A DNA stretch of 64,000 nucleotides from Corynebacterium kroppenstedtii DSM 44385 (GCF_000023145.1 NC_012704.1:248001-312000), one strand, 5' to 3'. Counted from the first letter of the stretch, positions 47,220 to 56,470 are shown. A program made the numbers and translations. The notes: generated by a model not told the origin, from the sequence alone.

Positions 47220-47748
47220 ACAAAAAGGGCATCAACACAAAGGGGATCCCTTCGACGAAACCCGGGTGCTTGAGCTCATCCAGGGTGCCATTGCAGATAA
47301 ACCGGGCGTGATGCCTCTGGCCAGAGGACTCAGCCATGCGGGTGAACATGCCGCCGCCTGGTTGGCACTGGGTGTAGTCGGAATGATCGCGGATGAAAAA
47401 CGTCGACCCCAGTGGGGAATATTGACCGGGGCAGCGTTTGGGAGCCATGCAGCATCTGTGATTCTCAAGCGTATTGTTCGTCGACCCCGACCTCATGGGC
47501 CGCGCGTGCGGATCGGAGTGAAGACTCCGTCTAAGTTGAGTTTTCCCTCGTCACATGCGACGTCGACTACGGCAGCAATGATTGAGCTCTCGCGGATCAC
47601 CGGTTCGCGCGTGCCTTTGACAGTGATTCCGCTTATGATGCTGTCGCGGATGACCGTCGGTGTACATTATCCAACCGATGTTGCAGCCGGGGCTCTCTTG
47701 GGAGGAATATCGGCGGAAGCTATTCATCGGGCTGTGACGCACCAGTAG
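47209..47748 (+). CDS. PAP2-family phosphatase (probable decaprenylphosphoryl-phosphoribose phosphatase)
   Basis: This 179-residue membrane protein has the three PAP2 motifs in order: LKRIVRRPRPHGPR (KxxxxxxRP), then FPSSHATSTTAAMIE (PSxH), then SRMTVGVHYPTDVAAG (SRxxxxxHxxxD). It is the homologue by position and motif of mycobacterial Rv3807c, between GlfT2 and UbiA. In decaprenylphosphoryl-arabinose synthesis the phosphatase removes the 5-phosphate from decaprenylphosphoryl-phosphoribose. The TTG start at 47209 overlaps the end of glfT2 by 11 bases, so translation is probably coupled. Confidence 0.88.
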   Translation: MNAKQKGHQHKGDPFDETRVLELIQGAIADKPGVMPLARGLSHAGEHAAAWLALGVVGMIADEKRRPQWGILTGAAFGSHAASVILKRIVRRPRPHGPRVRIGVKTPSKLSFPSSHATSTTAAMIELSRITGSRVPLTVIPLMMLSRMTVGVHYPTDVAAGALLGGISAEAIHRAVTHQ

Positions 47749-47800
47749 GCTAGTGCGGTCAATAGCGTCGAGAGGGTAGTGCGATTGATGGCGACTGCGA

Positions 47801-48868
47801 ATGTCACCACAGAGGAGTTATAAAGACACAATGGCGGGCAATGAACACGATCCGTATCCCAGTAATGAATCCAATGGTGCCCTAATTGGGTCCGAGCCTC
47901 ATACCCGAGGTCTCTACCCCGAGGCTCCTAAAAACGCGGACGACAAAGCATCTGCGAAAATACGGGCACCCAAAAACCTGCCAGAGGCGATGTTCAAGGC
48001 CATCCGCCCCAAGCAATGGGTGAAGAATGTCTTGGTGGTGGCCGCTCCTGCAGCGGCCGGGTCGGATATGTTCACCGGTCGCGTCGCCATAGACGTCTTC
48101 ATTGCGTTTGTCGCCTTCTGTTGCGCAGCGTCCTCTATTTATTTAATTAACGACGCCCGCGATGTTGAAGCCGACCGCGCCCACCCGACGAAGCGGTACC
48201 GCCCCATTGCCGCGGGCGTGCTCCCGATCGGGGTGGCCTATGGGATGGCCACTGTCCTCATTCTCGCCGCACTAGCTGTTTCTTTCTTATCGACGTCCGC
48301 CTGGGCCCTGGCGGCAGTGATTGGCGTGTATATCATCCTGCAGTTGGGATACTGTTTCGGGTGGAAACACCAGCCGGTGATTGATATTGCGCTGGTGTCC
48401 TCCGGATTCCTCTTGCGCGCGATGGGTGGTGGCGTAGCTGCCGGGATCGACCTCTCACAGTGGTTCCTCTTGGTTGCTGCGTTTGGTTCGTTGTTCATGG
48501 CCGCGGGTAAGAGGTATTCGGAAATTCTGTTGGCAGCTAAATCGGGGGCGAAGATCCGTAAATCCTTAGAGGGATATACCCCCACCTATTTGCGCTTTGT
48601 ATGGACCTTGTCGGCGACGGCGGTCGTGCTGACCTACGCCCTGTGGGGCTTTGAAATGGGCCAAAAAGATAGTTCTGCATCAGCCCTCTGGTACGAGATT
48701 TCGATGGTGCCGTTCACGGTCGCTATCTTGCGATACGCAGCCGACGTCGATCGCGGTGATGGAGGCGCGCCAGATGAATTAGCACTCCGTGACCACGTGC
48801 TTCAGTTACTTGGGCTCCTCTGGGCTATCGCCATTTTCATCGCGGTGTACGTGGCGCCGTCCTTCTAG
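47801..48868 (+). CDS. ubiA: Decaprenyl-phosphate phosphoribosyltransferase (UbiA family)
   Basis: The 355 residues include an N-terminal polar tail, then about nine helices of a UbiA-type prenyltransferase. The first Asp-rich motif is YLINDARDVEADRAHPTKRY, and the second region has GWKHQPVIDIALVSSGFLLR (with the conserved Asp) and RAMGGGVAAGIDLSQW. It transfers phosphoribose from PRPP to decaprenyl phosphate, the first step to the arabinose donor DPA. ATG 47801 lacks a clear ribosome-binding site; ATG 47831 is preceded by GAGGAG at a longer distance and is an alternative. In related genomes aftB follows this gene; here it does not. Confidence 0.92.
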   Translation: MSPQRSYKDTMAGNEHDPYPSNESNGALIGSEPHTRGLYPEAPKNADDKASAKIRAPKNLPEAMFKAIRPKQWVKNVLVVAAPAAAGSDMFTGRVAIDVFIAFVAFCCAASSIYLINDARDVEADRAHPTKRYRPIAAGVLPIGVAYGMATVLILAALAVSFLSTSAWALAAVIGVYIILQLGYCFGWKHQPVIDIALVSSGFLLRAMGGGVAAGIDLSQWFLLVAAFGSLFMAAGKRYSEILLAAKSGAKIRKSLEGYTPTYLRFVWTLSATAVVLTYALWGFEMGQKDSSASALWYEISMVPFTVAILRYAADVDRGDGGAPDELALRDHVLQLLGLLWAIAIFIAVYVAPSF

Positions 48869-49127
48869 GTTCCGGCTTGGAGGTTGCGGCGTGTGAATCG
48901 TCGGACCTGGTGAAAATTACGAAGTAACGTGGACAGAGTATTATTCGATTATTATTGTGTGTCATCGTTCCACCGAGTGTGATCGGTGATTGCTCATTTC
49001 CGGTGCGCTGGCCGATTGTGAGGATCTGCCCGGGGTGGATGGACGGCTATTACGAGCCGACCGCGTTCGTGCCGCGAATGAGTGAGATAGGGAACTTCCC
49101 AGGCTCTTGAGGAAAGAGGAAAATTTT

Positions 49128-50321
49128 ATGATGAGCTTCTCGCGACGTGTAGGAGCTATGCGTAGGCCCTGGCTGATGGTGGCCGTGCTGGTGAGTGCCA
49201 TTGCGCTCATGCTGGGCATAACCACCGCCCTGAGCTCAAATAAAGCTCATGCGGAGGGAAGCCGAGACACCCTACGTCCGGGCTGTACATGGGATGCTGC
49301 CGCCTACTGGGTGCAGAAGTGCACAGTCCACTCGGACGCCATGAACAAGGATATTCCGGTCCAAATTCAGGCAGCCAATGGTAACGGCAATGCAGGCCTT
49401 TACATTTTGGGCGGATTCGCTGGGCCGACGAACAGCAGTGGCTGGATTGACTGGGCTCACGCTCAGAACATTTTCGTTGATGACAACATCACAAAGGTCT
49501 TCCCCCTGGGCGGTAAAGCTTCCTTCTACACGGATTGGGAAAAGCCCTCTACCTCAGCCGATGGTACCCAAATCTACAAGTGGGACACGTTCTTAAGTTC
49601 TGAGCTCCCCGCGTACCTCCAGGCCAACTTTGGAGTTTCTCCGACCAACAACGCGGTTGCTGGAATGTCGATGGGCGGCACTGGTGCGATGAACTTGGCG
49701 GCTCATCATCCCGATCAGTTCCGTCAGGTTTCGTCCTTCTCAGGTTATTTAGCTACTTCCAATCCGATCATGCGTATGGGCATCGCCTCTGCGATGCAAG
49801 GAAATGGCGGGTACCGCATTGATCAGATGTGGACTGGTGATCGTATCCGTCAGAACGATCCGACTAAAAACGCGGCTGCATACCGAAACACCGACGTATT
49901 CATTTCAGCGGCGACAGGCTGGTGGAATCCTCAGGATGACTTCTTTGCTAACCCTGTCTACTCCGTATCCGTGATGGCGATGGAGGCTGTGTCGCGTGTG
50001 ACCACGACTCAGTTTGAAGGTGCCCTCCGTGCACAGGGTATCAACCCGACCATCGATTACCCATTGGCTGGTGTCCACAACTGGACCAACTGGCGTGAGG
50101 AACTGATCAAGGTTCGTCCTCGTATCCTGCAGGCAACTCAGAGTGCCGCTGGTCAGGGTGTTCCTGAGGGAGATAAGCCGTTGACAGGTGATCCTGGTTC
50201 ACGGTCTGCTACCGTTCCAGGTGTTCGTGGCGACGATGTTTCTCCCGCGGCTCAGAATGACGCTGCCGCCACCGGTGGTGACGTCCAGCGCGCTGTTGAG
50301 AACAGCCACCAGGACCAGTAG
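49128..50321 (+). CDS. cmt: Mycolyltransferase (antigen 85 / Cmt type)
   Basis: The 397 residues start with a twin-Met signal peptide (MMSFSRRVGAMRRPWLMVAV and a hydrophobic core, cleaved near AHAEG). The mature part is an esterase-D/antigen-85 fold: YILGGFAGPTNSSGWIDW is the oxyanion region, VAGMSMGGTGAMNLAAHHPD holds the nucleophile Ser near residue 181, and LAGVHNWTNWREELIKV the catalytic His. The C-terminus is an Ala/Gly/Asp-rich tail. Enzymes of this family transfer corynomycolate between trehalose esters and arabinogalactan at the cell surface. GAGG precedes ATG 49128. The presence of this gene without the mycolate synthesis genes in its normal neighbourhood is notable. Confidence 0.93.
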   Translation: MMSFSRRVGAMRRPWLMVAVLVSAIALMLGITTALSSNKAHAEGSRDTLRPGCTWDAAAYWVQKCTVHSDAMNKDIPVQIQAANGNGNAGLYILGGFAGPTNSSGWIDWAHAQNIFVDDNITKVFPLGGKASFYTDWEKPSTSADGTQIYKWDTFLSSELPAYLQANFGVSPTNNAVAGMSMGGTGAMNLAAHHPDQFRQVSSFSGYLATSNPIMRMGIASAMQGNGGYRIDQMWTGDRIRQNDPTKNAAAYRNTDVFISAATGWWNPQDDFFANPVYSVSVMAMEAVSRVTTTQFEGALRAQGINPTIDYPLAGVHNWTNWREELIKVRPRILQATQSAAGQGVPEGDKPLTGDPGSRSATVPGVRGDDVSPAAQNDAAATGGDVQRAVENSHQDQ

Positions 50322-50376
50322 GTCACCACTGAGTCATCTCAGAGGGGAACCTGGGAAAATAACGTAAATATCCCTT

Positions 50377-50416
50377 CATAAGACGCAGACACCGTTTAGG
50401 GTGCCTGCGTCTTATG
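50377..50416 (+). terminator. Strong hairpin terminator after cmt
   Basis: CATAAGACGCAG (50377-50388) pairs with CTGCGTCTTATG (50405-50416). The inner CACC pairs with GGTG around a short loop, with one mismatch between stems. It separates cmt from the downstream LGFP-repeat mycolyltransferase, which therefore has its own promoter. Confidence 0.85.
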
Positions 50417-50581
50417 TGTATCAGCCGTCGCGGCCCGGGATCCGTCGTCAAGCGAAGCGTCGGTAAAAAATCACATAAACAACACCGTTATCCGCGCGTC
50501 GCATAGGTAACATGCGTATAACACGGTAATAATGATGTCGGAAGAAAATGTCTACCGGCACAGAACTAAGGAACTACAGGT

Positions 50582-52618
50582 ATGCGCGCCTCTTCGAAGC
50601 TCTCCCATCGTCGGACGTGGCCCACCACGATCGCTGCAACAGGTTTTGTTGTCATGCTAGGTGCAGCGGCTATTCACACAGGCGCGAGAGCCGAGGACGC
50701 CCCCGCAGAGAGTCAGAGCCCCGGTGCCTCTGAAAGCGCTGCTCCGCAAGGTTCTGAGAACAGTAACGCAGCCGCCCCAGCAGAGCATGCTGATGTTCCT
50801 GATTCAGTTCAAAGAGAAGCCGCCAAGAATGCGTTCCCTCTGAGTATTCCTTCCGAACCACTTCCGATGCGCACAGAGCAACAACAGCTCGATAACCTCC
50901 CCGATGGGGTATCCGTTGACCACGTCGATTGGTTAACTGATCGACGTGTGGCGCTGTATATCAACTCCAAGGCGATGCCCGGGAATCCCATTAAAGTTGA
51001 GATCCTTCTCGCTCGAGATTGGTACCCCCAGCCAGATAAAAAATTCCCCACGGTTCTTGGGCTCGACGGTATCGTCCCTAACCAAATTGAGAACGGGTGG
51101 ACTGCGGGAACGAATATTGTTCAGCAATTCGCGGACCGCAATGTCAACGTCGTGTTGCCAGTTGGTGGCCTGGCCTCGTTCTATACCGACTGGCTGAATG
51201 AGGATAGTGGCGTGCTCTACAAGTGGGAGTCCTTCCTCACTCAGGAGCTTCCCCCGATTCTTAAGGAAGGCTGGCGGGCTAATGACAAGACCGCCGTCTT
51301 CGGTATGTCGGCCGGTGCGACCGGTGCCATGAACCTTGCCGAACGGCATCCAGACATGTTCAACTTCGTCGGCTCGTACTCGGGTTATCTGGACACCAGT
51401 TCCCCTGGGATGAGTGAAGGCATTGGCCTTGTCATGAAGACCGTGTCGCCCTTTAACGCTGAGAACATGTGGGGAAAGTATGGGTCTGAAGGCTGGAAAG
51501 AGCATGACCCGAAGCTCAACGTCAGTAAGTTGAAGAACACCGGCGTCTATGTTTCCGCAGGATCGGGAGCAGCCGGATCCTATGATGACGAAAGCCAGGT
51601 CTTACCAGGGCTTCCCAAGAAGGGGCTGACATTCGGGCAAGAGGCACTAGCTCGGATGACGTCGGAAACGTTCGTGAGCCACGCCAAGCGTGCGGGTATC
51701 AATGTCACGACGGCGTTCCGGAATTCTGGAACCCACACCTGGCCGTATTGGCAATTTGAACTTGGTAAGTCCTGGCCGTACATGGCGGATGCTCTGGGCC
51801 TGTCCGAGAACGATCGTGGCGCGAACTGCGTCCCCATGGGTGAAATTGCCAGTACCGCGTTGAAAGACCAAGACAAGCTTGGTGGGTGTACTTCTGACGA
51901 ATACGACGGCGCCAATGGAGGAAAGATCCAGGATTTCCGGAATGGACGCACGTTCTGGAGCCCGTCGACTGGGGCACATAACCTGTGGGGTCGTATCGGC
52001 GCTCATTATGCCGAGATGGGTGGACCGAAGTCATTCCTGGGCTACCCGACGAGCGAAGAGATCACCTCTCCGGACGGCAAAGGCCGGTTCGTGACGTTTG
52101 AGCACGGATCCATCTATTGGAACGCCGAGACCGGACCTCACGCTTTGAAGCCAGAGATGTTCGACGCCTGGGGAACAACGGGCTATGAAACTGGAAAGCT
52201 GGGTTACCCCACGGCCGATGAGAAATCAGTGGCCGGAGGCGCGATCCAAGAGTTCCAAAATGGGCTCGTGACCAGGTCCAAAGACGGAACAGCGCACTAT
52301 GTGCAAGGTGAGATTGCCAAGAAGTTCAAAGGCATTGGTGGAGTAGACAAACTCGGGTTCGCCAAGACCGACGAGGTACCCGTTGACGGCGGGGCGTTCA
52401 CCGAATTCGACAAGGGCTACATTTACTGGTCCCCAGGTACTGGTGCCCACGTCATCATGAAAGGTGGGATTTTCGACGCCTGGGATAAGAATGGTGCCCA
52501 AGGTGGGAAGTACGGATTCCCGACCTCAGACATGAAGAATATCCCGGCCGGCGGACTGACCATTGATTTCCAGCACGGCACTATTAAAGAGATGAACGGT
52601 CAGGTTCAGGAATCGTAA
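50582..52618 (+). CDS. cop1: LGFP-repeat mycolyltransferase (Cop1/PS1-like)
   Basis: The 678 residues begin with a signal peptide (cleaved around GARAED) and an acidic Ser/Ala/Glu-rich spacer. The mycolyltransferase domain follows: FGMSAGATGAMNLAERHPDM holds the nucleophile Ser near residue 242, and RNSGTHTWPYWQFELGKSW the His. Four C-terminal LGFP repeats from about residue 465 follow, with cores FLGYPTSEEI, KLGYPTADEK, KLGFAKTDEV and KYGFPTSDMK; these anchor proteins to the cell wall or outer layer. The domain order equals that of C. glutamicum Cop1. AAGGA precedes ATG 50582. It is part of the conserved cluster with culp6. Confidence 0.93.
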   Translation: MRASSKLSHRRTWPTTIAATGFVVMLGAAAIHTGARAEDAPAESQSPGASESAAPQGSENSNAAAPAEHADVPDSVQREAAKNAFPLSIPSEPLPMRTEQQQLDNLPDGVSVDHVDWLTDRRVALYINSKAMPGNPIKVEILLARDWYPQPDKKFPTVLGLDGIVPNQIENGWTAGTNIVQQFADRNVNVVLPVGGLASFYTDWLNEDSGVLYKWESFLTQELPPILKEGWRANDKTAVFGMSAGATGAMNLAERHPDMFNFVGSYSGYLDTSSPGMSEGIGLVMKTVSPFNAENMWGKYGSEGWKEHDPKLNVSKLKNTGVYVSAGSGAAGSYDDESQVLPGLPKKGLTFGQEALARMTSETFVSHAKRAGINVTTAFRNSGTHTWPYWQFELGKSWPYMADALGLSENDRGANCVPMGEIASTALKDQDKLGGCTSDEYDGANGGKIQDFRNGRTFWSPSTGAHNLWGRIGAHYAEMGGPKSFLGYPTSEEITSPDGKGRFVTFEHGSIYWNAETGPHALKPEMFDAWGTTGYETGKLGYPTADEKSVAGGAIQEFQNGLVTRSKDGTAHYVQGEIAKKFKGIGGVDKLGFAKTDEVPVDGGAFTEFDKGYIYWSPGTGAHVIMKGGIFDAWDKNGAQGGKYGFPTSDMKNIPAGGLTIDFQHGTIKEMNGQVQES

Positions 52619-52731
52619 ATCCGGGGATCGTGAATGCTGGGGCCATCCATCACTATGATGGCGCGATGACAGCGACGAGATAATGGTGCCGAGATAACAG
52701 TGTCGACGGGAACGACGGGAAGGACACACGC

Positions 52732-53379
52732 ATGACTTCACGCGGTGGATTCACAATGAGCTCGAATGCTGCTTATGACGCTGATGGCCACGAGGCGGGC
52801 CAGCCGTTAGCTTTCCCGCGTCGTCGGAACCGTCGTTCCTCGATCACGCGGGGTGCTGCCTTAGCTTTAGCATCGGTTCTGGGCGCGGGAGTTCTCGCAG
52901 CGTGTGGTGATGGCTCTACAGCCACCCAAGACGATTCCGATTCCGCCACGACCACTCAAGCCCGATCATCCAGTTCATCGAGCAGTTCGACAAAGTCATC
53001 CGCGAGTTCGTCGTCGGCAAGTTCTAAAAAATCGGCGGATTCCAATAATGGCGTCGGGGATAATCCTGATGCCAAAGACGATGAAACTCCGGTTGAGGTG
53101 TCGCGCGTTCCGGCACCGAATCGTGGTCAGCGCACGGACGAAGAAAAGAAGTTCCTGGCGACGATTCAGAAGGACAAGATCAACGTTGATGGCTCCGCAG
53201 CTGATCAAGTGATCGCATCTGCTATGGAATACTGCCAGGCGAAGGCTGAGGGGCAGGAGAGCTTTTCGGTCAGAGCGATGGCGGGGCAGCTGATTGAGCA
53301 AAAACTCACTGACCAGCCGTTGGACCAGGTGGAACGCGCGATTACTGAGTCTGCCGACAGCGACTTGTGTGGTGACTAG
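52732..53379 (+). CDS. Secreted lipoprotein, DUF732-like C-terminus
   Basis: This 215-residue protein has a basic N-terminus (FPRRRNRRSSITRG) and a lipobox ASVLGAGVLAACGDG whose Cys is the likely lipidation site. A long Ser/Thr/Lys/Asp linker follows. The final 80 residues (KFLATIQKDKINVDGSAADQ then AMEYCQAKAEGQESFSVRAM) resemble the small DUF732 helical domain of actinobacterial secreted proteins, with a Cys pair (EYC ... DLC). Function is unknown. It sits between cop1 and culp6 as in related corynebacteria, suggesting a cell-envelope role. GGAAGG precedes ATG 52732. Confidence 0.75.
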   Translation: MTSRGGFTMSSNAAYDADGHEAGQPLAFPRRRNRRSSITRGAALALASVLGAGVLAACGDGSTATQDDSDSATTTQARSSSSSSSSTKSSASSSSASSKKSADSNNGVGDNPDAKDDETPVEVSRVPAPNRGQRTDEEKKFLATIQKDKINVDGSAADQVIASAMEYCQAKAEGQESFSVRAMAGQLIEQKLTDQPLDQVERAITESADSDLCGD

Positions 53380-53403
53380 ACCCTCGACATGTAACCTGTT
53401 GCT

Positions 53404-54351
53404 ATGGCGCAGAAAGGGTCTCGATCAGTATTCCGCAAACTACTGGTCATCGTTGGTGTTCTCATTCTTCTGGGAGCAATCGCCGTCGGAATAGCGCAGT
53501 GGATGGGTTCTCAGGGTCAAGGCCCTGGAGTTCCGTCGAACGATGGCCAGGGATCCGGTAATTCGGAGCAACCCGCAGATTGTCCGTCTGTCGAAGTTAT
53601 TGCTGTGCCTGGAACAGGGGAGTCCTCGACGAGTGACGATCCCCTCCACCCGACACAATTTCCCAATGCATTGCTTCAGGGTGTGACGGGGCCTTTGACG
53701 CAGAACAATAATTCATCGTCTGTGAAGGTCTGGACGGCGAATTACCCTGCTCAGATGAAAACTCTGGCGACTTTGGATCAGATGAATTATGCGGATTCGG
53801 TTAACGAGGGAGTTCGCATCGTCAACGCAGAGCTCTCCGCGACCCATGATCATTGCCCCGCAACGAAGTTTGTCATCATGGGGTTCTCCCAGGGAGCAGC
53901 CATAGCGGGCGATATTGCGAGTGACATAGGAAATAATCGCGGGGTCGTACCGAGCGATACCGTCGCCGGAGTCACCGCGCTTGCTGATCCACGTCGGATG
54001 ACTGGTGAAGGAGAAACAGTCGGGGCTCAACCAAAAGGCATCGGGTCTGAAATTGCCTTGCAACCATTCGCAGCGGTGTTGGGCAATGTGGTACCTGGGT
54101 TTACTCCCCGTGGTCCTCGGTCCGGAGGCATGGGAGATCTGAATGATCGCGTCAATGAGATTTGTGCGCCGGGCGACGCCGTGTGCGATATGCCCGCCAG
54201 CTTGAAGGTGGAGCCAGAGAACGTGGACGCGCTGTTCACGGGTAACTCACTGCATATTCAATACGGCACGAATCCCAACGTTATCGAGGGAACGACGGCT
54301 ATCGCGTGGATGCTGCAGTGGGCCCAAGGACTCATTAACAACAACACATAA
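53404..54351 (+). CDS. culp6: Cutinase-family envelope lipase (Culp6/Rv3802-like)
   Basis: The 315 residues begin with an uncleaved or cleavable N-terminal helix (LLVIVGVLILLGAIAVGIAQ). The cutinase fold follows: VEVIAVPGTGESS, then FVIMGFSQGAAIAGDIASD with Ser near residue 162, then ICAPGDAVCDMPASL with the Asp between two cysteines, and FTGNSLHIQYGTNPN with the catalytic His. It matches Rv3802c, an essential phospholipase/thioesterase of the mycolate cluster. In mycolate-producing relatives fadD32, pks13 and accD4 follow; here they do not. Confidence 0.9.
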   Translation: MAQKGSRSVFRKLLVIVGVLILLGAIAVGIAQWMGSQGQGPGVPSNDGQGSGNSEQPADCPSVEVIAVPGTGESSTSDDPLHPTQFPNALLQGVTGPLTQNNNSSSVKVWTANYPAQMKTLATLDQMNYADSVNEGVRIVNAELSATHDHCPATKFVIMGFSQGAAIAGDIASDIGNNRGVVPSDTVAGVTALADPRRMTGEGETVGAQPKGIGSEIALQPFAAVLGNVVPGFTPRGPRSGGMGDLNDRVNEICAPGDAVCDMPASLKVEPENVDALFTGNSLHIQYGTNPNVIEGTTAIAWMLQWAQGLINNNT

Positions 54352-54364
54352 TCGACAACACATA

Positions 54365-54407
54365 GGTCACGTCGCATAGATCATGTCGCGGAGGTCACGT
54401 CGCATAG
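54365..54407 (+). repeat. Short direct repeat after culp6
   Basis: GGTCACGTCGCATAG occurs at 54365-54379 and again at 54393-54407, with a degenerate intermediate copy between them (ATCATGTCGCGGA). It may be a remnant of replication slippage; no function is evident. Confidence 0.7.
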
Positions 54408-54466
54408 GTGGCGCCCCTGAGTGACGGGGGTGGCGCCGCGCAGGGCCGCGCGCCCGCTGACATGAA

Positions 54467-54503
54467 AAAGTCCGCACCTTGCTCCCCAGCAGGTGCGGAC
54501 TTT
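54467..54503. terminator. Hairpin terminator downstream of culp6
   Basis: AAAGTCCGCACCT (54467-54479) pairs with AGGTGCGGACTTT (54491-54503), with an 11-base loop and A/T-rich ends on both sides, so it could work in either direction. Confidence 0.85.
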
Positions 54504-54505
54504 CT

Positions 54506-55045
54506 CTGTCCCATTGCTCCCTCAGAGTCCTATAGATCACCCTTCTTTCGTAGTAGATCTGGCATCAAGCCAAAGTCCGGTTTTCAGTGGCTAACGGTGT
54601 ACAGGTGCTGTGACGCTATGTACCCGTGGCACTCCGCGTCGGTAGAAAACTGAGAATCCTGTTGTGGTCTCCGCCAGCCACTGACAAGAGTGAATCTACG
54701 GACATTCTCTGGTGTTTCCATCGAGTGAAGCTGTTAGTTTCCTTAGAACTGTGCTCACTATCACCCAGCAATTTTCCTATAAAGACGGAAGAAGATGAGG
54801 TTCGTTCTTTTCTTTGTCACAACCACCATGTATTTTATGGATAGGACATGGAAGTCCTGAGTCATTCCAGACATGTCTGTGAGGGGATCGCAGGTCATCA
54901 CTGGACACAATGGGGATGCATTGTCACCTCAAGGCTCATAAGCATTTGACGGTGGGCATGGTGTAGCTCAGAGCCTCAAGAATTTCACGCTTTGGGCTGG
55001 GGGATCCAAACCGTGCCACCAGGAAATAAAGGGGAATTACATACA
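54506..55045. other. Non-coding stretch upstream of the repeat-containing secreted protein
   Basis: About 540 bases without a supportable gene. Short frames (for example a 72-codon frame at 54626-54844) have no ribosome-binding site or recognisable motif. The composition is AT-rich compared with the flanks. It presumably includes the promoter and a long leader of the downstream gene. This is the point at which the condensase genes are expected. Confidence 0.6.
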
Positions 55046-56470
55046 ATGGGGGATAACGAAATCTCTTCGCGGGCAACTCACCGGGGATACCGCGGAAAGC
55101 ACAGGGATAGTGAAACGCGCATCGGGGACCGCGCATCCTTCGCTGTTCCAGCAATGAGCTTGGGCATTGCGTGTGTAGGCATCACCGCAGCAGCTCCCGC
55201 TGCATTCGCCGGAGGATTTGTCGAACCACAATCGGTATCCGTTAAGCCACAGCAAACGATGAATCAGCAGGTGGCAAAACCCGCGCAGGCAATACCCAAA
55301 CAATCGCAAACGGTCATCTCAGCGTCCGAACGTGGAGGTACACAACAGTCCATCGCTCAGGGGATCCGCGTACAGCAAAAGCAGATCCCGCGGATGACAC
55401 CGCAATCCACCGCAACGCTCCCGAAAGCTACCGCACCTCAGCGTGCTGCCGTGCAGATTGATCAGCAGACACGTAACGACGCTCACACTGTCCAGGTTAA
55501 TCGGCAGTTATCTCAGAAAGAGATCAGTGGGAAAGACCTTGTCGCGGGAGATAGTGCTCGTAATGACCACGCGCAGCGCATCGGCGTCGGCCCGTGCTCC
55601 GTTGGAGTGTCTAAGGCTGGAGCGAAGTCGGAAGCTGTCTCTAACGAGAGTGCAATCGGCGTGACCGCGGTAGCGAAACTCGCCATGGACTACAAGAACC
55701 GGATTGCTAGCCATATCGCCGCGCCGGGAGCTTCTTTGGCTAAGAGCGCAGATTGCTCCTGCCTGCCGGACCGTGGTGCACTCCAGCAGAAAGATGCTCA
55801 GCGCATCGCCGCGTCGGCCCGCCACGCATGGAAGGCGGATGGAAGCACGACGAATGAGTCTGCTGTCGCAATCAGTGGCATCGGTAAGTCAGGAATCGTG
55901 TGGGGCGTCAAGGGCAGCATCTCGTCCACGAGTGCCGAACAATCTGTTGAACAGCAGCGTACGAGCATGCAGAAGCGCATTGTTGAGCAGAACCGTAACT
56001 CCCAGGTGTCTGCCCCGGTAGAAAAGGGCACCCCGATTCAGAAGGGCACGCCGATCGAAAAGGGTACTCCCATCCAGAACGTGTCCCGGACGGTAGAGAA
56101 GGGCACGCCCATCGCCCAGCGGAATGTCATCTCTGAGAAAGACATTCGGGCCGCTCAGGAAACGGTCAATCAGCACATTGCCAATGCCGCAGCAACGGTC
56201 AAGGCCAATGCTGCAGCAGCGGTTAACGCTAACGCGTCAAACCTGATCAACGCTGGTCTCTCGATTGCCGGCAACGTTTCGGCAGCCATTAACAGCGGTT
56301 CTGGTCATAATGTGCAAGGGAACTGCCCTGTTCAGCAGCAGGTGAAGCAGGACCCATGTCAGAAGCCAGCACCGGAAAAGAAGCCGTGTGCGTCAGCACC
56401 ACAGGGTCAGCTAGGGGTCAGCATTAATGCGCAGGCCTCCCTCGGAGTCAATCTCAACCTGTCAGTGTAA
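55046..56470 (+). CDS. Secreted low-complexity protein with KGTPI repeats, function unknown
   Basis: The protein is 474 residues from ATG 55046 (MGDNEISSRATHRGYRGKHR). The signal sequence ends in PAMSLGIACVGITAAAPAAF-AGG. The mature protein is rich in Gln, Ala, Ser, Val and Lys and nearly lacks aromatics. It has two related segments (SNESAIGVTAVAK and TNESAVAISGIGK), four KGTPI units around residue 325-357, an Ala/Asn helical stretch, a Cys/Pro/Gln/Lys segment (CPVQQQVKQDPCQKPAPEKK) and an extended end (LGVSINAQASLGVNLNLSV). No LPxTG or LGFP motif is seen. I do not recognise the family. A structural surface protein is a fair guess. Confidence 0.75.
   Translation: MGDNEISSRATHRGYRGKHRDSETRIGDRASFAVPAMSLGIACVGITAAAPAAFAGGFVEPQSVSVKPQQTMNQQVAKPAQAIPKQSQTVISASERGGTQQSIAQGIRVQQKQIPRMTPQSTATLPKATAPQRAAVQIDQQTRNDAHTVQVNRQLSQKEISGKDLVAGDSARNDHAQRIGVGPCSVGVSKAGAKSEAVSNESAIGVTAVAKLAMDYKNRIASHIAAPGASLAKSADCSCLPDRGALQQKDAQRIAASARHAWKADGSTTNESAVAISGIGKSGIVWGVKGSISSTSAEQSVEQQRTSMQKRIVEQNRNSQVSAPVEKGTPIQKGTPIEKGTPIQNVSRTVEKGTPIAQRNVISEKDIRAAQETVNQHIANAAATVKANAAAAVNANASNLINAGLSIAGNVSAAINSGSGHNVQGNCPVQQQVKQDPCQKPAPEKKPCASAPQGQLGVSINAQASLGVNLNLSV
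56021..56115 (+). repeat. KGTPI-coding tandem repeat
   Basis: About four imperfect copies of a unit encoding (E/Q)KGTPI(Q/E), three contiguous and one after a short NVSRTV spacer, inside the secreted protein gene. Synonymous differences among the copies show that the repeat is kept at protein level. Confidence 0.85.

Noticed and set aside
54626-54844. 72-codon plus-strand frame after culp6
   Set aside because: No start signal, no motif and a random-looking composition.
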